Origin: a virus
Virus record (IMG/VR): IMGVR_UViG_3300030109_001156
Coordinates: 1-33,828 of that record
Length of the DNA: 33,828 nt
Strand: one strand, 5' to 3'
Positions 13,767 to 20,124 of the stretch are shown in pieces (the stretch's first letter is position 1; each line of letters opens with the position of its first letter). Made by a program: the position numbers and the translations under genes. A model generated the notes under the pieces. It searched no databases. It was given only the letters and a program-made list of their open reading frames with translations, and was not told where the DNA came from.

Positions 13767-13856
13767 CTATTGTGCAAGAAATACAACTAGTATTATGTAT
13801 ATCATGGTAAACAACCATAATGATGTAAACATACCTAGTAAAAATATACGTATCAT
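13767..13856 (-). CDS. 29-residue membrane peptide in the early operon
   Basis: A near-perfect ribosome site (AAGGAGGT, 13868 to 13861) stands 4 bases before the ATG at 13856. The peptide begins MIRIFLLGMFTSLWLF and continues as an almost unbroken hydrophobic run to its end at Ala-Gln. It is one membrane span. It is too short for usual gene callers but fills the gap between two early genes. A tiny early membrane peptide could act in superinfection exclusion or host take-over; this is inference. Confidence 0.6.
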   Translation of the reverse strand: MIRIFLLGMFTSLWLFTMIYIILVVFLAQ

Positions 13857-13876
13857 ATTAACCTCCTTGAGTTAGT

Positions 13877-13926
13877 AGAGAGGCTAGACTAGCTAACCTC
13901 TCTTGATAACTGGACCTAAAGTCCAG
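13877..13926 (-). promoter_or_regulatory. Two tandem hairpins between early genes
   Basis: CTGGAC (13910..13915) pairs with GTCCAG (13921..13926), spanning the stop codon of the gene 13916..14350. Next on the leftward transcript, AGAGAGGTTAG and CTAGCCTCTCT (13877..13903) form an 11-bp stem with one U-G pair and a 5-base loop. No T run follows, so these look like RNA processing or stability elements and not terminators. They separate the first early gene from the membrane peptide's ribosome site. Confidence 0.5.
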
Positions 13927-14350
13927 CTATCCTACGAGCATCAGTGCTGATGGCTTGGCTGTTAGTTACCATCTTAGATTTAGTCATGTGACTATACTCT
14001 TTACCAGTGTGATCTTTGAACACTTGCTTACACGCTGTCAATCGTTCTTCAAGTGCCTCAAGTTCTGGTTCCATTCGTTGATAGAGTGCAACCTTTTTCT
14101 CAAGGTTGACGTCGACAACTTCTGAACCTTCAGCTGGTATAAGTTCCTTGATCTCAGCTCTTAACTCGTCCATTATTTTAACTTTATAGTTATGTGAATT
14201 TTGTGCAGTGTAGCACATATCACGGTAAACAGATTCGATAAAAGCCTCATTAAGCTCTGGTTTAGTTTGTCTAGGATGTTTAGCGAGAGCCTCTACAAGT
14301 TGTACAAGGGTTGCGTTATCAAGTGTTACTTTTTTAGTAGTTGTACTCAT
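13916..14350 (-). CDS. First gene of the early operon, unrecognised (144 aa); also the intact arm of the inverted repeat
   Basis: Start at the ATG at 14350, with GGAGGT 5 bases upstream; an earlier ATG at 14362 lacks a site. The protein is charged and helical: KKVTLDNATLVQLVEALAKH, ELNEAFIESVYRDMCYTAQN, a long probable coiled coil (VNLEKKVALYQRMEPELEAL, EERLTACKQVFKDHTG) and a basic end. I do not recognise the family. It is promoter-proximal, so it should be among the first phage proteins made. The whole gene and its leader are repeated in inverted, frameshifted form at 14462..14919, so this gene has been duplicated in place. A DNA- or RNA-binding early regulator is one guess; nothing proves it. 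Confidence 0.7.
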   Translation of the reverse strand: MSTTTKKVTLDNATLVQLVEALAKHPRQTKPELNEAFIESVYRDMCYTAQNSHNYKVKIMDELRAEIKELIPAEGSEVVDVNLEKKVALYQRMEPELEALEERLTACKQVFKDHTGKEYSHMTKSKMVTNSQAISTDARRIAGL

Positions 14351-14433
14351 TTTTACCTCCATGAGTTAGTTGATTAATGAGAGCACTTGGACACTCTACG
14401 AGGGAACGAAGTGACTTTACTGATTCGCAAGGC
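13961..14433 (-). repeat. Left arm of a 0.5 kb imperfect inverted repeat
   Basis: Read leftward from 14433 this arm matches the rightward sequence from 14462. Paired blocks in order outward include CGCAAGGC/GCCTTGCG at 14426..14433, TTAATC at 14377 to 14372, ACTCATGG at 14366 to 14359, AAAAAAGTAACACTTGA at 14335 to 14319, CAACTTGTAGAGG at 14302 to 14290, TTAATGAGGCTT at 14253 to 14242, GAGTTAAGAG at 14167 to 14158, ACCTTGAGA at 14106 to 14098, TAAGCAA at 14030 to 14024 and AACTAAC at 13967 to 13961. Confidence 0.88.
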
Positions 14434-14579
14434 CTTTAGTTGACGAGCTTGCCTCGGCATTGCCTTGCGACTCTGCTCGTGGTTTGTCAAAGTGATGGAG
14501 TTAATCGGCTGACTCATGGGGGTGAAAAGGTGGACAATGGATAAAAAAGTAACACTTGAGAACCAAGCCTTGTGACAAC

Positions 14580-14606
14580 TTGTAGAGGATTGAGCGATTG
14601 TATAGT
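14580..14606 (+). promoter_or_regulatory. Candidate late promoter upstream of terS
   Basis: TATAGT (14601..14606) is a good -10 match; TTGTAG (14580..14585) is a possible -35 but the 15-base spacing is short. It lies inside the right arm and would give a leader of about 280 bases before terS. Another box, TTGACA at 14844..14849, lacks a good -10. Confidence 0.3.
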
Positions 14607-14733
14607 ATGCATTCTAGTATGAACTTAACCAGAGGTTAATGAGGCTTGTTCGAAGCTGTTTTTCGTATATGTGATACGCAGTACAAAAGGCACATGGCTA
14701 TCAAGTAAAATGATGGTTGAGTTAAGAGATGAG

Positions 14734-14825
14734 TCAAGGTCTTGTAGCAGATGAGGGTTCAGCATTGGAGAGGTTGACCTTGAGATGAAGGTGGGACACT
14801 AGCAATGATTGGGACAAGACCTTGA
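14734..14825 (+). promoter_or_regulatory. Perfect 12-bp inverted repeat with competing third arm
   Basis: TCAAGGTCTTGT (14734..14745) is perfectly complementary to ACAAGACCTTGA (14814..14825). A third segment, GACCTTGA (14776..14783), can also pair with TCAAGGTC. The rightward RNA could thus adopt two exclusive folds just ahead of terS. The intact gene copy has only weaker versions of these pairings. Confidence 0.45.
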
Positions 14826-14893
14826 GGTTCACTTGTATGACGGTTGACAGAGGTTAAGCAATGTGCAAGATTACACATAAAGAGGATGGTTAT

Positions 14894-15268
14894 ATGACAG
14901 AGCTAAGTGTTCAACTAACCGACAAACAAGTGAAGCTTGTTGATACGCTTGTAGCCACTGGGTGCAGTATCAAAGAGGCAGCTGGTATTGCTGGCTACGC
15001 TAAAGGAGAGTCAGGTCGTGTGTCTGCTAGTAAGGCATTACGGACACCTAAGGTACAAGCCTATATGCAGACAGCAATTCAGCAGACTCTTGGACTAAAT
15101 GCTACGTATGCGGCGCATAAGTTGTCAGAGCTTAGCACTGGTGCAAGAAGTGAGTACGTTCAGTTGGAAGCTAGCAAAGACATACTTGATCGGGCAGGGT
15201 TTAAAGCTCCTGACAAACATATGCATCTGCATACGGGTGGTATTAAAATCAACATACAGCTGGACTAA
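14894..15268 (+). CDS. terS: Terminase small subunit
   Basis: 124 residues from the ATG at 14894, with AGAGGA 7 bases upstream. An in-frame ATG at 14861 also has AGAGG before it and would add 11 residues; I prefer 14894 because the protein then opens with the usual short tail before the DNA-binding domain. A helix-turn-helix lies at about 12 to 55 (LTDKQVKLVDTLVATGCSIK, EAAGIAGYAKGESGRVSASK, ALRTPKVQAYM), as in small terminases that bind the packaging site, followed by a helical oligomerisation part (ATYAAHKLSELSTGARSEYV, SKDILDRAGFKAPDKH). It heads the late operon. Its first codons coincide with the outer end of the inverted repeat. Confidence 0.75.
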   Translation: MTELSVQLTDKQVKLVDTLVATGCSIKEAAGIAGYAKGESGRVSASKALRTPKVQAYMQTAIQQTLGLNATYAAHKLSELSTGARSEYVQLEASKDILDRAGFKAPDKHMHLHTGGIKINIQLD

Positions 15269-15364
15269 ATGCATAGCGTGTCAACAAACTATAGGGGGGG
15301 AAAAACAGTGGAAGTGTTACAGCAAGTAGTAGTCTACTCACATTTTTAGTCAGAAAGGTTCGTT
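15269..15364. other. Spacer after terS with a G7 run and small hairpin
   Basis: The spacer holds a run of seven G (15294..15300) and a 5-bp stem AGTAG/CTACT (15325..15338) followed by a short T run (15343..15347), at best a weak terminator or processing site. A 26-codon frame starts at 15269 but has no ribosome site. Confidence 0.35.
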
Positions 15365-15655
15365 ATGGCAAAAACACCAGCTTGGACAAGAAAAGAAGGA
15401 AAGAACCCCAGAGGTGGTTTAAATGAAAGAGGTCGTAAGAGTTATACTCAAGGAACTTTGAAACCTCCAGTTAGGAGAGGTGATAATCCTCGTCGTGCTT
15501 CTTTCTTAGCTCGTATGGGAAATATGAAAGGACCAGAAAGAGATTCTAAGGGTAAGCCGACTCGGTTGCTTCTTAGTTTAAAAGCTTGGGGTGCTAGTTC
15601 AAAGGCAGATGCTAGAGCCAAAGCAAAAGCAATTAGTAAAAGGAATAAAGCATAA
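15365..15655 (+). CDS. DUF6321-type small basic protein
   Basis: 96 residues, very basic. The pattern TPAWTRKEGKNPRGGLNERGRKSY...GTLKPP, then RRASFLARMGNMKGPERDSKGKPTR, is that of DUF6321 proteins found in marine phages and cyanophages, followed by an Ala/Lys-rich C-terminal helix. The conserved GGLN and SF.ARM blocks suggest a compact fold and not a random basic tail. Function not known; nucleic acid binding is likely from charge. It sits between terS and terL with three other small basic genes. Confidence 0.7.
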   Translation: MAKTPAWTRKEGKNPRGGLNERGRKSYTQGTLKPPVRRGDNPRRASFLARMGNMKGPERDSKGKPTRLLLSLKAWGASSKADARAKAKAISKRNKA

Positions 15656-15921
15656 TGGTAAAGAAAACTCCAGAACAAGTAGCTGCAATAAGAAAAGCAA
15701 AGAAAGCTAAAGATAAAGATAAAAGCACTAAATTTGCTGGTATGAAAGCATTTATAGATTACATAAAAGAGTTTGAAACTACAACTTATAAATATATAAA
15801 AAGAAACATGGGTTTATCAGACAAAGAAATATATTTAAGATTCCAACAAGATGTTGGTGATCCTATTGAATTTCAACAACTAACTTATGAAGCAGAAAAA
15901 GCAAGTAAAGGTAACTATTAA
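15655..15921 (+). CDS. Unrecognised small protein (88 aa)
   Basis: Starts at a TAATG overlap with the DUF6321 gene. The N-terminal about 25 residues are Lys/Ala-rich (AIRKAKKAKDKDKSTKF); the rest is a helical domain (GMKAFIDYIKEFETTTYKYI, GLSDKEIYLRFQQDVGDPIE, FQQLTYEAEKASKG). No known family. Position in the packaging region suggests a packaging or head accessory protein, but this is only context. Confidence 0.6.
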   Translation: MVKKTPEQVAAIRKAKKAKDKDKSTKFAGMKAFIDYIKEFETTTYKYIKRNMGLSDKEIYLRFQQDVGDPIEFQQLTYEAEKASKGNY

Positions 15922-15922
15922 A

Positions 15923-16057
15923 ATGAAAAAACCAGAAGTTGAAGTTTTGAAACCAGAGGAAATGTCAGATCAAGAGATGGCTGATTTGTGTGAAGAAGAA
16001 ACAAACAAGCAGTTAAAATTGATATATAAAGATTTAACAAGAAAGTTATTTGAGTAG
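15923..16057 (+). CDS. 44-residue acidic small protein
   Basis: An ATG one base after the previous stop opens MKKPEVEVLKPEEMSDQEMA, then an acidic helix with one Cys and an amphipathic end (LKLIYKDLTRKLFE). It is acidic, unlike its basic neighbours. It fills exactly the gap between two genes. The ribosome site (AAAGG) lies about 12 bases upstream in the previous gene, so coupling is likely. Function unknown. Confidence 0.6.
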   Translation: MKKPEVEVLKPEEMSDQEMADLCEEETNKQLKLIYKDLTRKLFE

Positions 16058-16066
16058 GATTTAATT

Positions 16067-16231
16067 ATGGCAGTAAACGCAGCTGGTAATTATACCAAAC
16101 CTTCCATGAGAAAGAGTTTATTCAACAGAATCAAAGCTGGTGGTAAAGGTGGCAAGCCTGGTCAATGGTCAGCAAGAAAGGCACAGATGCTGGCTAGGAT
16201 GTATAAAGCCAAAGGTGGAGGTTACACTTGA
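16067..16231 (+). CDS. 54-residue conserved Gly/Lys-rich phage protein
   Basis: Begins MAVNAAGNYTKPSMRKSLFN, continues RIKAGGKGGKPGQWSARKAQ and ends GGGY plus Thr. The motif RKxLFNRIKAGGKGGKPGQWSARKAQML recurs in many marine phages in the same region, so this is a real gene although it is short. Strong positive charge suggests nucleic acid contact. A TAGGAT site lies 7 to 12 bases before the ATG. Its TGA overlaps the TTG start of the next gene. Confidence 0.75.
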   Translation: MAVNAAGNYTKPSMRKSLFNRIKAGGKGGKPGQWSARKAQMLARMYKAKGGGYT

Positions 16232-16461
16232 AAGCTCCTCAACGATCTTTATTTAATTGGGGTAAGCAGAAGTGGAGAACTTCTGATGGCTCTCCATCAA
16301 AAGGTAAGAAGAGATATTTACCAGATAAGGCTTGGAAGTCTTTGAGTGCTGGTGAGAAGGCGGCAACCAATCGTGCTAAAGCAGAAGGTAATAGAAAAGG
16401 AAAACAATTTGTTAAACAACCTAAGAGTATTGCTAAGAAAGTGAGGAAGTATCGAACATGA
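16228..16461 (+). CDS. DUF5872-type basic protein
   Basis: 77 residues from a TTG at 16228 that overlaps the preceding TGA; GGTGGAGG just upstream supports this start. The blocks SLFNWGKQKWRTSDGSPSKG, KKRYLPDKAWKSLSAGEKAA and TNRAKAEGNRKGKQFVKQP match DUF5872 (W..Q.WRT..G.PS, RYLP..A...LS..E.AAT.RAK). The family is widespread in phages and algal viruses; its role is not known. With the neighbouring genes it makes a set of basic proteins between the two terminase subunits. Confidence 0.75.
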   Translation: MKAPQRSLFNWGKQKWRTSDGSPSKGKKRYLPDKAWKSLSAGEKAATNRAKAEGNRKGKQFVKQPKSIAKKVRKYRT

Positions 16462-16562
16462 GTATGCTATTAAAAATATTATTTTTTTGGTTGCCTTCAA
16501 GGAAGGCTAAACCAACTCCACCAAAACGTACTGAACGTACCAAACGTACTAAAAAGAAATGA
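16458..16562 (+). CDS. 34-residue peptide with hydrophobic start and Arg/Lys-Thr repeats
   Basis: ATGA overlaps bind it to the genes on both sides (16458..16461 and 16559..16562). The peptide begins MSMLLKILFFWLPSRK, a short hydrophobic segment, and ends in three near-tandem KRT units encoded by 9-base repeats (CGTACTGAA, CGTACCAAA, CGTACTAAA). It could insert in a membrane with a basic cytoplasmic tail. The tight ATGA coupling is the main evidence that it is translated. Confidence 0.6.
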   Translation: MSMLLKILFFWLPSRKAKPTPPKRTERTKRTKKK

Positions 16563-16753
16563 GCTTTTATCATAAGCTAAATCAAGAGGATCGTAGAATA
16601 TTAAGGCATGTAGTAAAAACTGTACACATGAAATACTATCCAAAAGATTTTATAACCAATTATGAAGCTGATAAACTGATAGCAAGTATTCAATCAGAAA
16701 CTTTAGAAAGTTTATTAGAAACTGGTAAGAATTATAAAATAGATCAAAGATAG
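16559..16753 (+). CDS. Small protein preceding terL (64 aa)
   Basis: Helical protein MSFYHKLNQEDRRILRHVVK, TVHMKYYPKDFITNYEADKL, IASIQSETLESLLETGKNYK. ATGA start overlap, and its TAG shares a base with the GTG start of terL. Small proteins of this type sit before terL in related marine podoviruses; the function is not known. It may help terminase assembly. Confidence 0.65.
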   Translation: MSFYHKLNQEDRRILRHVVKTVHMKYYPKDFITNYEADKLIASIQSETLESLLETGKNYKIDQR

Positions 16754-18270
16754 TGCATACCTTTACTTACAAACCAGATGGTCAAACTATAAAATCATTT
16801 ATGAAGGACTCTAATTTTTTTAGAGGTATAAGAGGTCCGGTTGGTTCTGGTAAGTCAGTTGCTTGTTGTGTTGAAGTATTTAGAAGAAGTTTGGAGCAAC
16901 ACAAGAACAAGGAAGGTAAGCGTAAGAGTCGTTGGGCTATTATCAGAAACACTAATCCACAGTTAAGAACGACTACTATAAAGACTTGGCTTGATTGGTT
17001 TCCAGAAGATGTATGGGGTAAGTTTCATTGGTCAGTACCTTATACCCATCATATACAACAAGACGAATTAGACATTGAGATTCTTTTCTTAGCTTTGGAT
17101 AGACCAGAAGATGTTAAGAAACTTCTTTCTTTGGAACTTACTGGTATCTGGATTAACGAAGCAAGGGAAGTACCCAAGAGTATTATTGATGCATGTACTA
17201 TGCGTGTTGGTCGTTATCCTTCTATGCGTGAGGGTGGACCAAGTTGGTCTGGTGTCATTGCAGATACCAATGCTCCAGAAGAAGATCATTGGTGGGCAAT
17301 CATGGCTGGTGAGGTTCCGATACCAGATTACATTCCTAAAGAGCAAGCTAAGATGTTAATCAAGCCTGATAATTGGTCTTTCTTTGTTCAACCACCAGCT
17401 ATGGAAGAAAAGCTTGATGAGAAAGGTGATGTTAATACTTATGTAAAGAATAAGAAAGCTGAGAATAATAGTAATATACTTGATACTTATTATCCCAATC
17501 TTATTCGTGGTAAGACTAAAAGCTGGATAGATGTTTATGTTATGAATCGTTTAGGTTCTATACAGGAAGGTAAACCAGTTTACCCTCAATTTGTTAGTGA
17601 AACCCATATTGCTCAAGAAGAAATACCGATTGCTATTGGTGTACCTTTATACATTGGTGTTGACTTTGGACTTACTCCAGCCGCAGTTTTTGGTCAGAAG
17701 GTTAGAGGTCGTTGGTTATTACAATCAGAGATTGTAGCAATTGATATGGGTATTGTTAGGTTTGCAGAACTGTTAAGACAAGAGATAGCAACACGGTTTT
17801 CTGGTCTTGATGTAAATATTATTGGTGATCCAGCTGGTGATTTTAGAGCGCAAACAGATGAATCGACTCCATTTCAGATTCTAAGAGGTGCTGGTCTTAG
17901 GGCAATGCCAGCTCCATCCAATAGTGTTGATCTTAGATTAGAGTCAGTTTCGTCACAGTTGACAAAAATGTCAGATGGTCAACCAGCTTTTTTAATAGAC
18001 AGAAGATGTCCTTCTTTGATAAAAGGTTTTCAAGGTGGGTATTGTTATAGGAGAATGCAAGTGTCTGGAGAACGCTATGATGACAAACCAGAAAAGAATA
18101 TGTACTCTCATATTCATGATGCTTTACAGTATCTAATGTTAGGTGCTGGTGAAGGCAGACAATTAATTTCTGGACAACAACCCCTTTCTTCGTTTAATGC
18201 TAAGAAAGACTATGATTTATTTAAAAGAAAACCTATGAAACAAAGATTTAATTTTTGGTCAAGAATGTAA
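16753..18270 (+). CDS. terL: Terminase large subunit (packaging ATPase and nuclease)
   Basis: 505 residues with a GTG start. ATPase part: Walker A GPVGSGKS (28 to 35), an adenine-side Arg/Thr motif RNTNPQLRTTTIKTWL (about 65 to 80), Walker B LTGIWINEA with Glu136, and a coupling motif near IADTNAP (about 169). Nuclease part: VDFGLTPAAVFGQ with Asp304, NIIGDPAGDF with Asp359, and YSHIHDALQYLML with Asp456, the RNase H-like metal sites. The enzyme drives DNA into the procapsid and cuts the concatemer. The order and the VDFGLTPA block resemble T7-like and HTVC010P-like podovirus terminases. It is followed by a small gene and then the portal. Confidence 0.93.
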   Translation: MHTFTYKPDGQTIKSFMKDSNFFRGIRGPVGSGKSVACCVEVFRRSLEQHKNKEGKRKSRWAIIRNTNPQLRTTTIKTWLDWFPEDVWGKFHWSVPYTHHIQQDELDIEILFLALDRPEDVKKLLSLELTGIWINEAREVPKSIIDACTMRVGRYPSMREGGPSWSGVIADTNAPEEDHWWAIMAGEVPIPDYIPKEQAKMLIKPDNWSFFVQPPAMEEKLDEKGDVNTYVKNKKAENNSNILDTYYPNLIRGKTKSWIDVYVMNRLGSIQEGKPVYPQFVSETHIAQEEIPIAIGVPLYIGVDFGLTPAAVFGQKVRGRWLLQSEIVAIDMGIVRFAELLRQEIATRFSGLDVNIIGDPAGDFRAQTDESTPFQILRGAGLRAMPAPSNSVDLRLESVSSQLTKMSDGQPAFLIDRRCPSLIKGFQGGYCYRRMQVSGERYDDKPEKNMYSHIHDALQYLMLGAGEGRQLISGQQPLSSFNAKKDYDLFKRKPMKQRFNFWSRM

Positions 18271-18282
18271 GGAGATTGTACA

Positions 18283-18570
18283 ATGTGTTTTGGTGGTGGT
18301 AGTAGTGCGCCTGTTAGAGATCCAGAAGCTGAGAGGCAACAGGAACTTGAAAAAGAAAAACAACAAGCTCAGATTAAAACAAACAAAGCAAGCCAAGTAG
18401 AAAGAACCGTTGTTGTTAATCAACCATTAGCTTCTGCTGGTCCAAAAGAGCCAGATACTGTTTCTTCTGCTTTAACAAAATCTGGTAAGCCAAGAAAAAG
18501 AATTATAGGAGCGCAATCCTTAATTACTGGTTCTAGGGGTGGTAAAGGTTTTTATTCAAAATTTAGTTAG
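18283..18570 (+). CDS. Small MCFGGG-type protein between terminase and portal
   Basis: 95 residues after an AAGGAG site. Opens MCFGGGSSAPVRDPEAERQQ, then a Glu/Gln/Lys-rich helix, then NQPLASAGPKEPDTVSSALT and a basic end (KPRKRIIGAQSLITGSRGGK). Small proteins starting MCFGGG are found at this place in many podoviruses. They are assumed to be minor virion or assembly proteins. The Cys near the N-terminus is not in a lipobox. Confidence 0.65.
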   Translation: MCFGGGSSAPVRDPEAERQQELEKEKQQAQIKTNKASQVERTVVVNQPLASAGPKEPDTVSSALTKSGKPRKRIIGAQSLITGSRGGKGFYSKFS

Positions 18571-18579
18571 GAAAGTATA

Positions 18580-20124
18580 ATGCATAAAGAAGCTAAAGAC
18601 TTTTTACATAAATATGAAAAAGCTAAGACGCATAGAGAAAATTTTGTACCATTGTTTGAAGAGTGTTATGAATACTCTATGCCTCAAAGAGAATCTTTTT
18701 ATACTGAATCTGTTGGTCAGAGAAGAGATGAAAAGATATTTGATGAAACAGCAGTAGTTGGTGTACAGGAATTTGCATCTAGGTTACAAGCTGGTTTAGT
18801 TCCTAACTTTGCTAGGTGGGCTGACTTTGTTGCTGGTTCTGAAGTACCCAAAGAACAAAGAGAAGAAGTTAATAATGATCTTGATGAAGTAACTGACTAT
18901 GTGTTTGAAGTATTACAAAACTCTAACTTTGGTCAAGAGGTGCATGAATCGTTTATGGATTTAGCAGTAGGCACTGGTGTTCTTCATGTTGCTGAAGGTG
19001 ATGCAGTACACCCTGTTAATTTTTCTGCTATTCCATTACCTCATGTTGTTTTAGATACTGGACCAGATGATAAGATAGATCATGTCTTTCGTGAGAGAAA
19101 AGTAAGATATTCTGATTTACCAATACTTTATCCTAATGGATCGTTTAGTCCTAAGATTGTACAACTTATGCAAAATAGTCCAGAAGTAAAAACAAATATT
19201 CTTGAGGTTATTTGTAAAGATTATTCTAAAATAAATGAAGATGCTTTTTTATCCTATGTCATTGAGACAGGTGATAAAGATATAATATCTTTTGATAGCT
19301 TTAAAGGTATAGGATCAAATCCATTTATTTGTTTTCGTTGGTCTAAATGTGCTGGTGAAGTCTATGGTCGTGGTCCACTTATGAATGCATTAAGTGCAAT
19401 TAAAACAACTAACCTTACTGTACAGTTAGTATTGGAAAATGCACAAATGGCAATCTCTGGTATCTATCAATTAGATGATGATGGTATTATTAATCCAGAT
19501 ACAATTAGTTTAGTACCTGGGACAGTAATACCTAAGGCACCAAACTCTGCTGGATTGCAACCGATTAGGGCTGCTGGTAGTTTTGATGTTAGTCAGTTTA
19601 TTTTAAATGATATGCGTATAAATATTAAGAGAGCTTTGTATAATGAAATGCTTGGTGATCCTAATAAAACTCCAGCTACTGCTACTGAGATTGCAGAACG
19701 TATGGCTGATTTATCCAGACAGATTGGTTCTGCATTTGGTAGGTTACAATCAGAATTAGTACAACCAGTTCTTCAAAGGGTTATTTTTATTCTTAAGAAA
19801 CAAGGTAGAATAGAAATACCTACAGTAAATGGTAGACAAGTAAAGGTACGTTCTGTATCTCCATTAAGTCAAGGACAAGCAAAGCAAGATATAAACAATA
19901 CTGCACAATGGATGCAGTTAGTTCAACAAAGTTTTGGTCCAGAGATTATGAATTTATTAGTTAGTGGTGAGGAAGTTGCTAGTCATTTAGCTAAGAAATT
20001 CAATGTACCAGATAGTTTAATAAGAGATGCAAGTGAAAGACAAGAACTTGTACAGTTAATGCAACAGGCTCAACAGTTGCAACAAGCTCAACAACAACAG
20101 GGAGAGGAAGTTGTCCAACAATAA
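18580..20124 (+). CDS. Portal (head-tail connector) protein, T7 gp8-like
   Basis: 514 residues, the usual length for podovirus portals (T7 gp8 has 536). N-terminal helices KYEKAKTHRENFVPLFEECY and the YSMPQRESF motif; EFASRLQAGLVPNFARWADF (about 64 to 83); GTGVLHV and the PLPHVVLDTGP block; CFRWSKCAGEVYGRGPLMNAL (clip and crown region, about 248 to 268); and a long helical C-terminus ending in a Gln-rich stretch (LMQQAQQLQQAQQQQ). Matches the Head-tail_con family. It forms the dodecameric portal through which DNA enters and leaves. Confidence 0.92.
   Translation: MHKEAKDFLHKYEKAKTHRENFVPLFEECYEYSMPQRESFYTESVGQRRDEKIFDETAVVGVQEFASRLQAGLVPNFARWADFVAGSEVPKEQREEVNNDLDEVTDYVFEVLQNSNFGQEVHESFMDLAVGTGVLHVAEGDAVHPVNFSAIPLPHVVLDTGPDDKIDHVFRERKVRYSDLPILYPNGSFSPKIVQLMQNSPEVKTNILEVICKDYSKINEDAFLSYVIETGDKDIISFDSFKGIGSNPFICFRWSKCAGEVYGRGPLMNALSAIKTTNLTVQLVLENAQMAISGIYQLDDDGIINPDTISLVPGTVIPKAPNSAGLQPIRAAGSFDVSQFILNDMRINIKRALYNEMLGDPNKTPATATEIAERMADLSRQIGSAFGRLQSELVQPVLQRVIFILKKQGRIEIPTVNGRQVKVRSVSPLSQGQAKQDINNTAQWMQLVQQSFGPEIMNLLVSGEEVASHLAKKFNVPDSLIRDASERQELVQLMQQAQQLQQAQQQQGEEVVQQ

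Larger units (their letters stand above)
14537..14893 (+). pseudogene. Degraded inverted copy of the early gene 13916..14350
   Basis: The copy keeps the ribosome-site region (ACTCATGG then GGGGGT in place of GGAGGT), an ATG at 14537 and the start of the frame (MDKKVTLENQAL, compare KKVTLDNATL in the intact gene), then meets a stop after 12 codons. Beyond that, matching DNA continues to the terS start, but small gaps shift the frame repeatedly, so no protein of useful length is made. This accounts for most of the otherwise gene-free stretch 14363..14893. A 12-residue leader peptide ahead of terS is the only possible product. The copy's outer end forms the beginning of the terS coding region. 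Confidence 0.75.
14462..14919 (+). repeat. Right arm of the imperfect inverted repeat
   Basis: Partner blocks, in the same order as in the left arm: GCCTTGCG 14462..14469, TTAATC 14501..14506, ACTCATGG 14512..14519, AAAAAAGTAACACTTGA 14543..14559, CAACTTGTAGAGG 14576..14588, TTAATGAGGCTT 14636..14647, GAGTTAAGAG 14719..14728, ACCTTGAGA 14777..14785, TAAGCAA 14855..14861, AACTAAC 14913..14919. The arm is slightly shorter, with a deletion of about 17 bases near the centre and several one- or two-base gaps. The centre (14434..14461) is 28 bases. Confidence 0.88.

Noticed and set aside
13732-13818. N-terminal extension of gene 13399..13731 to 13818
   Set aside because: No ribosome site at 13818, overlap with the membrane peptide gene, and a good site before 13731.
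14363-14860. A tRNA or known structured RNA in the 14.4 to 14.86 kb region (TTCGA at 14649)
   Set aside because: No cloverleaf can be drawn around it, and the region is explained by the inverted gene copy.
14844-14872. TTGACA at 14844..14849 as the terS promoter
   Set aside because: The -10 at the right distance (AAGATT) matches poorly, and TTGACAG is also present in the coding copy of the repeat, so it is inherited sequence.
15269-15349. 26-codon frame after terS
   Set aside because: No ribosome site, contains the G7 run, and no recognisable composition.
15448-15678. Leftward frame opposite the DUF6321 gene
   Set aside because: Ala/Leu-rich shadow of a Lys/Ala-rich gene on the other strand.
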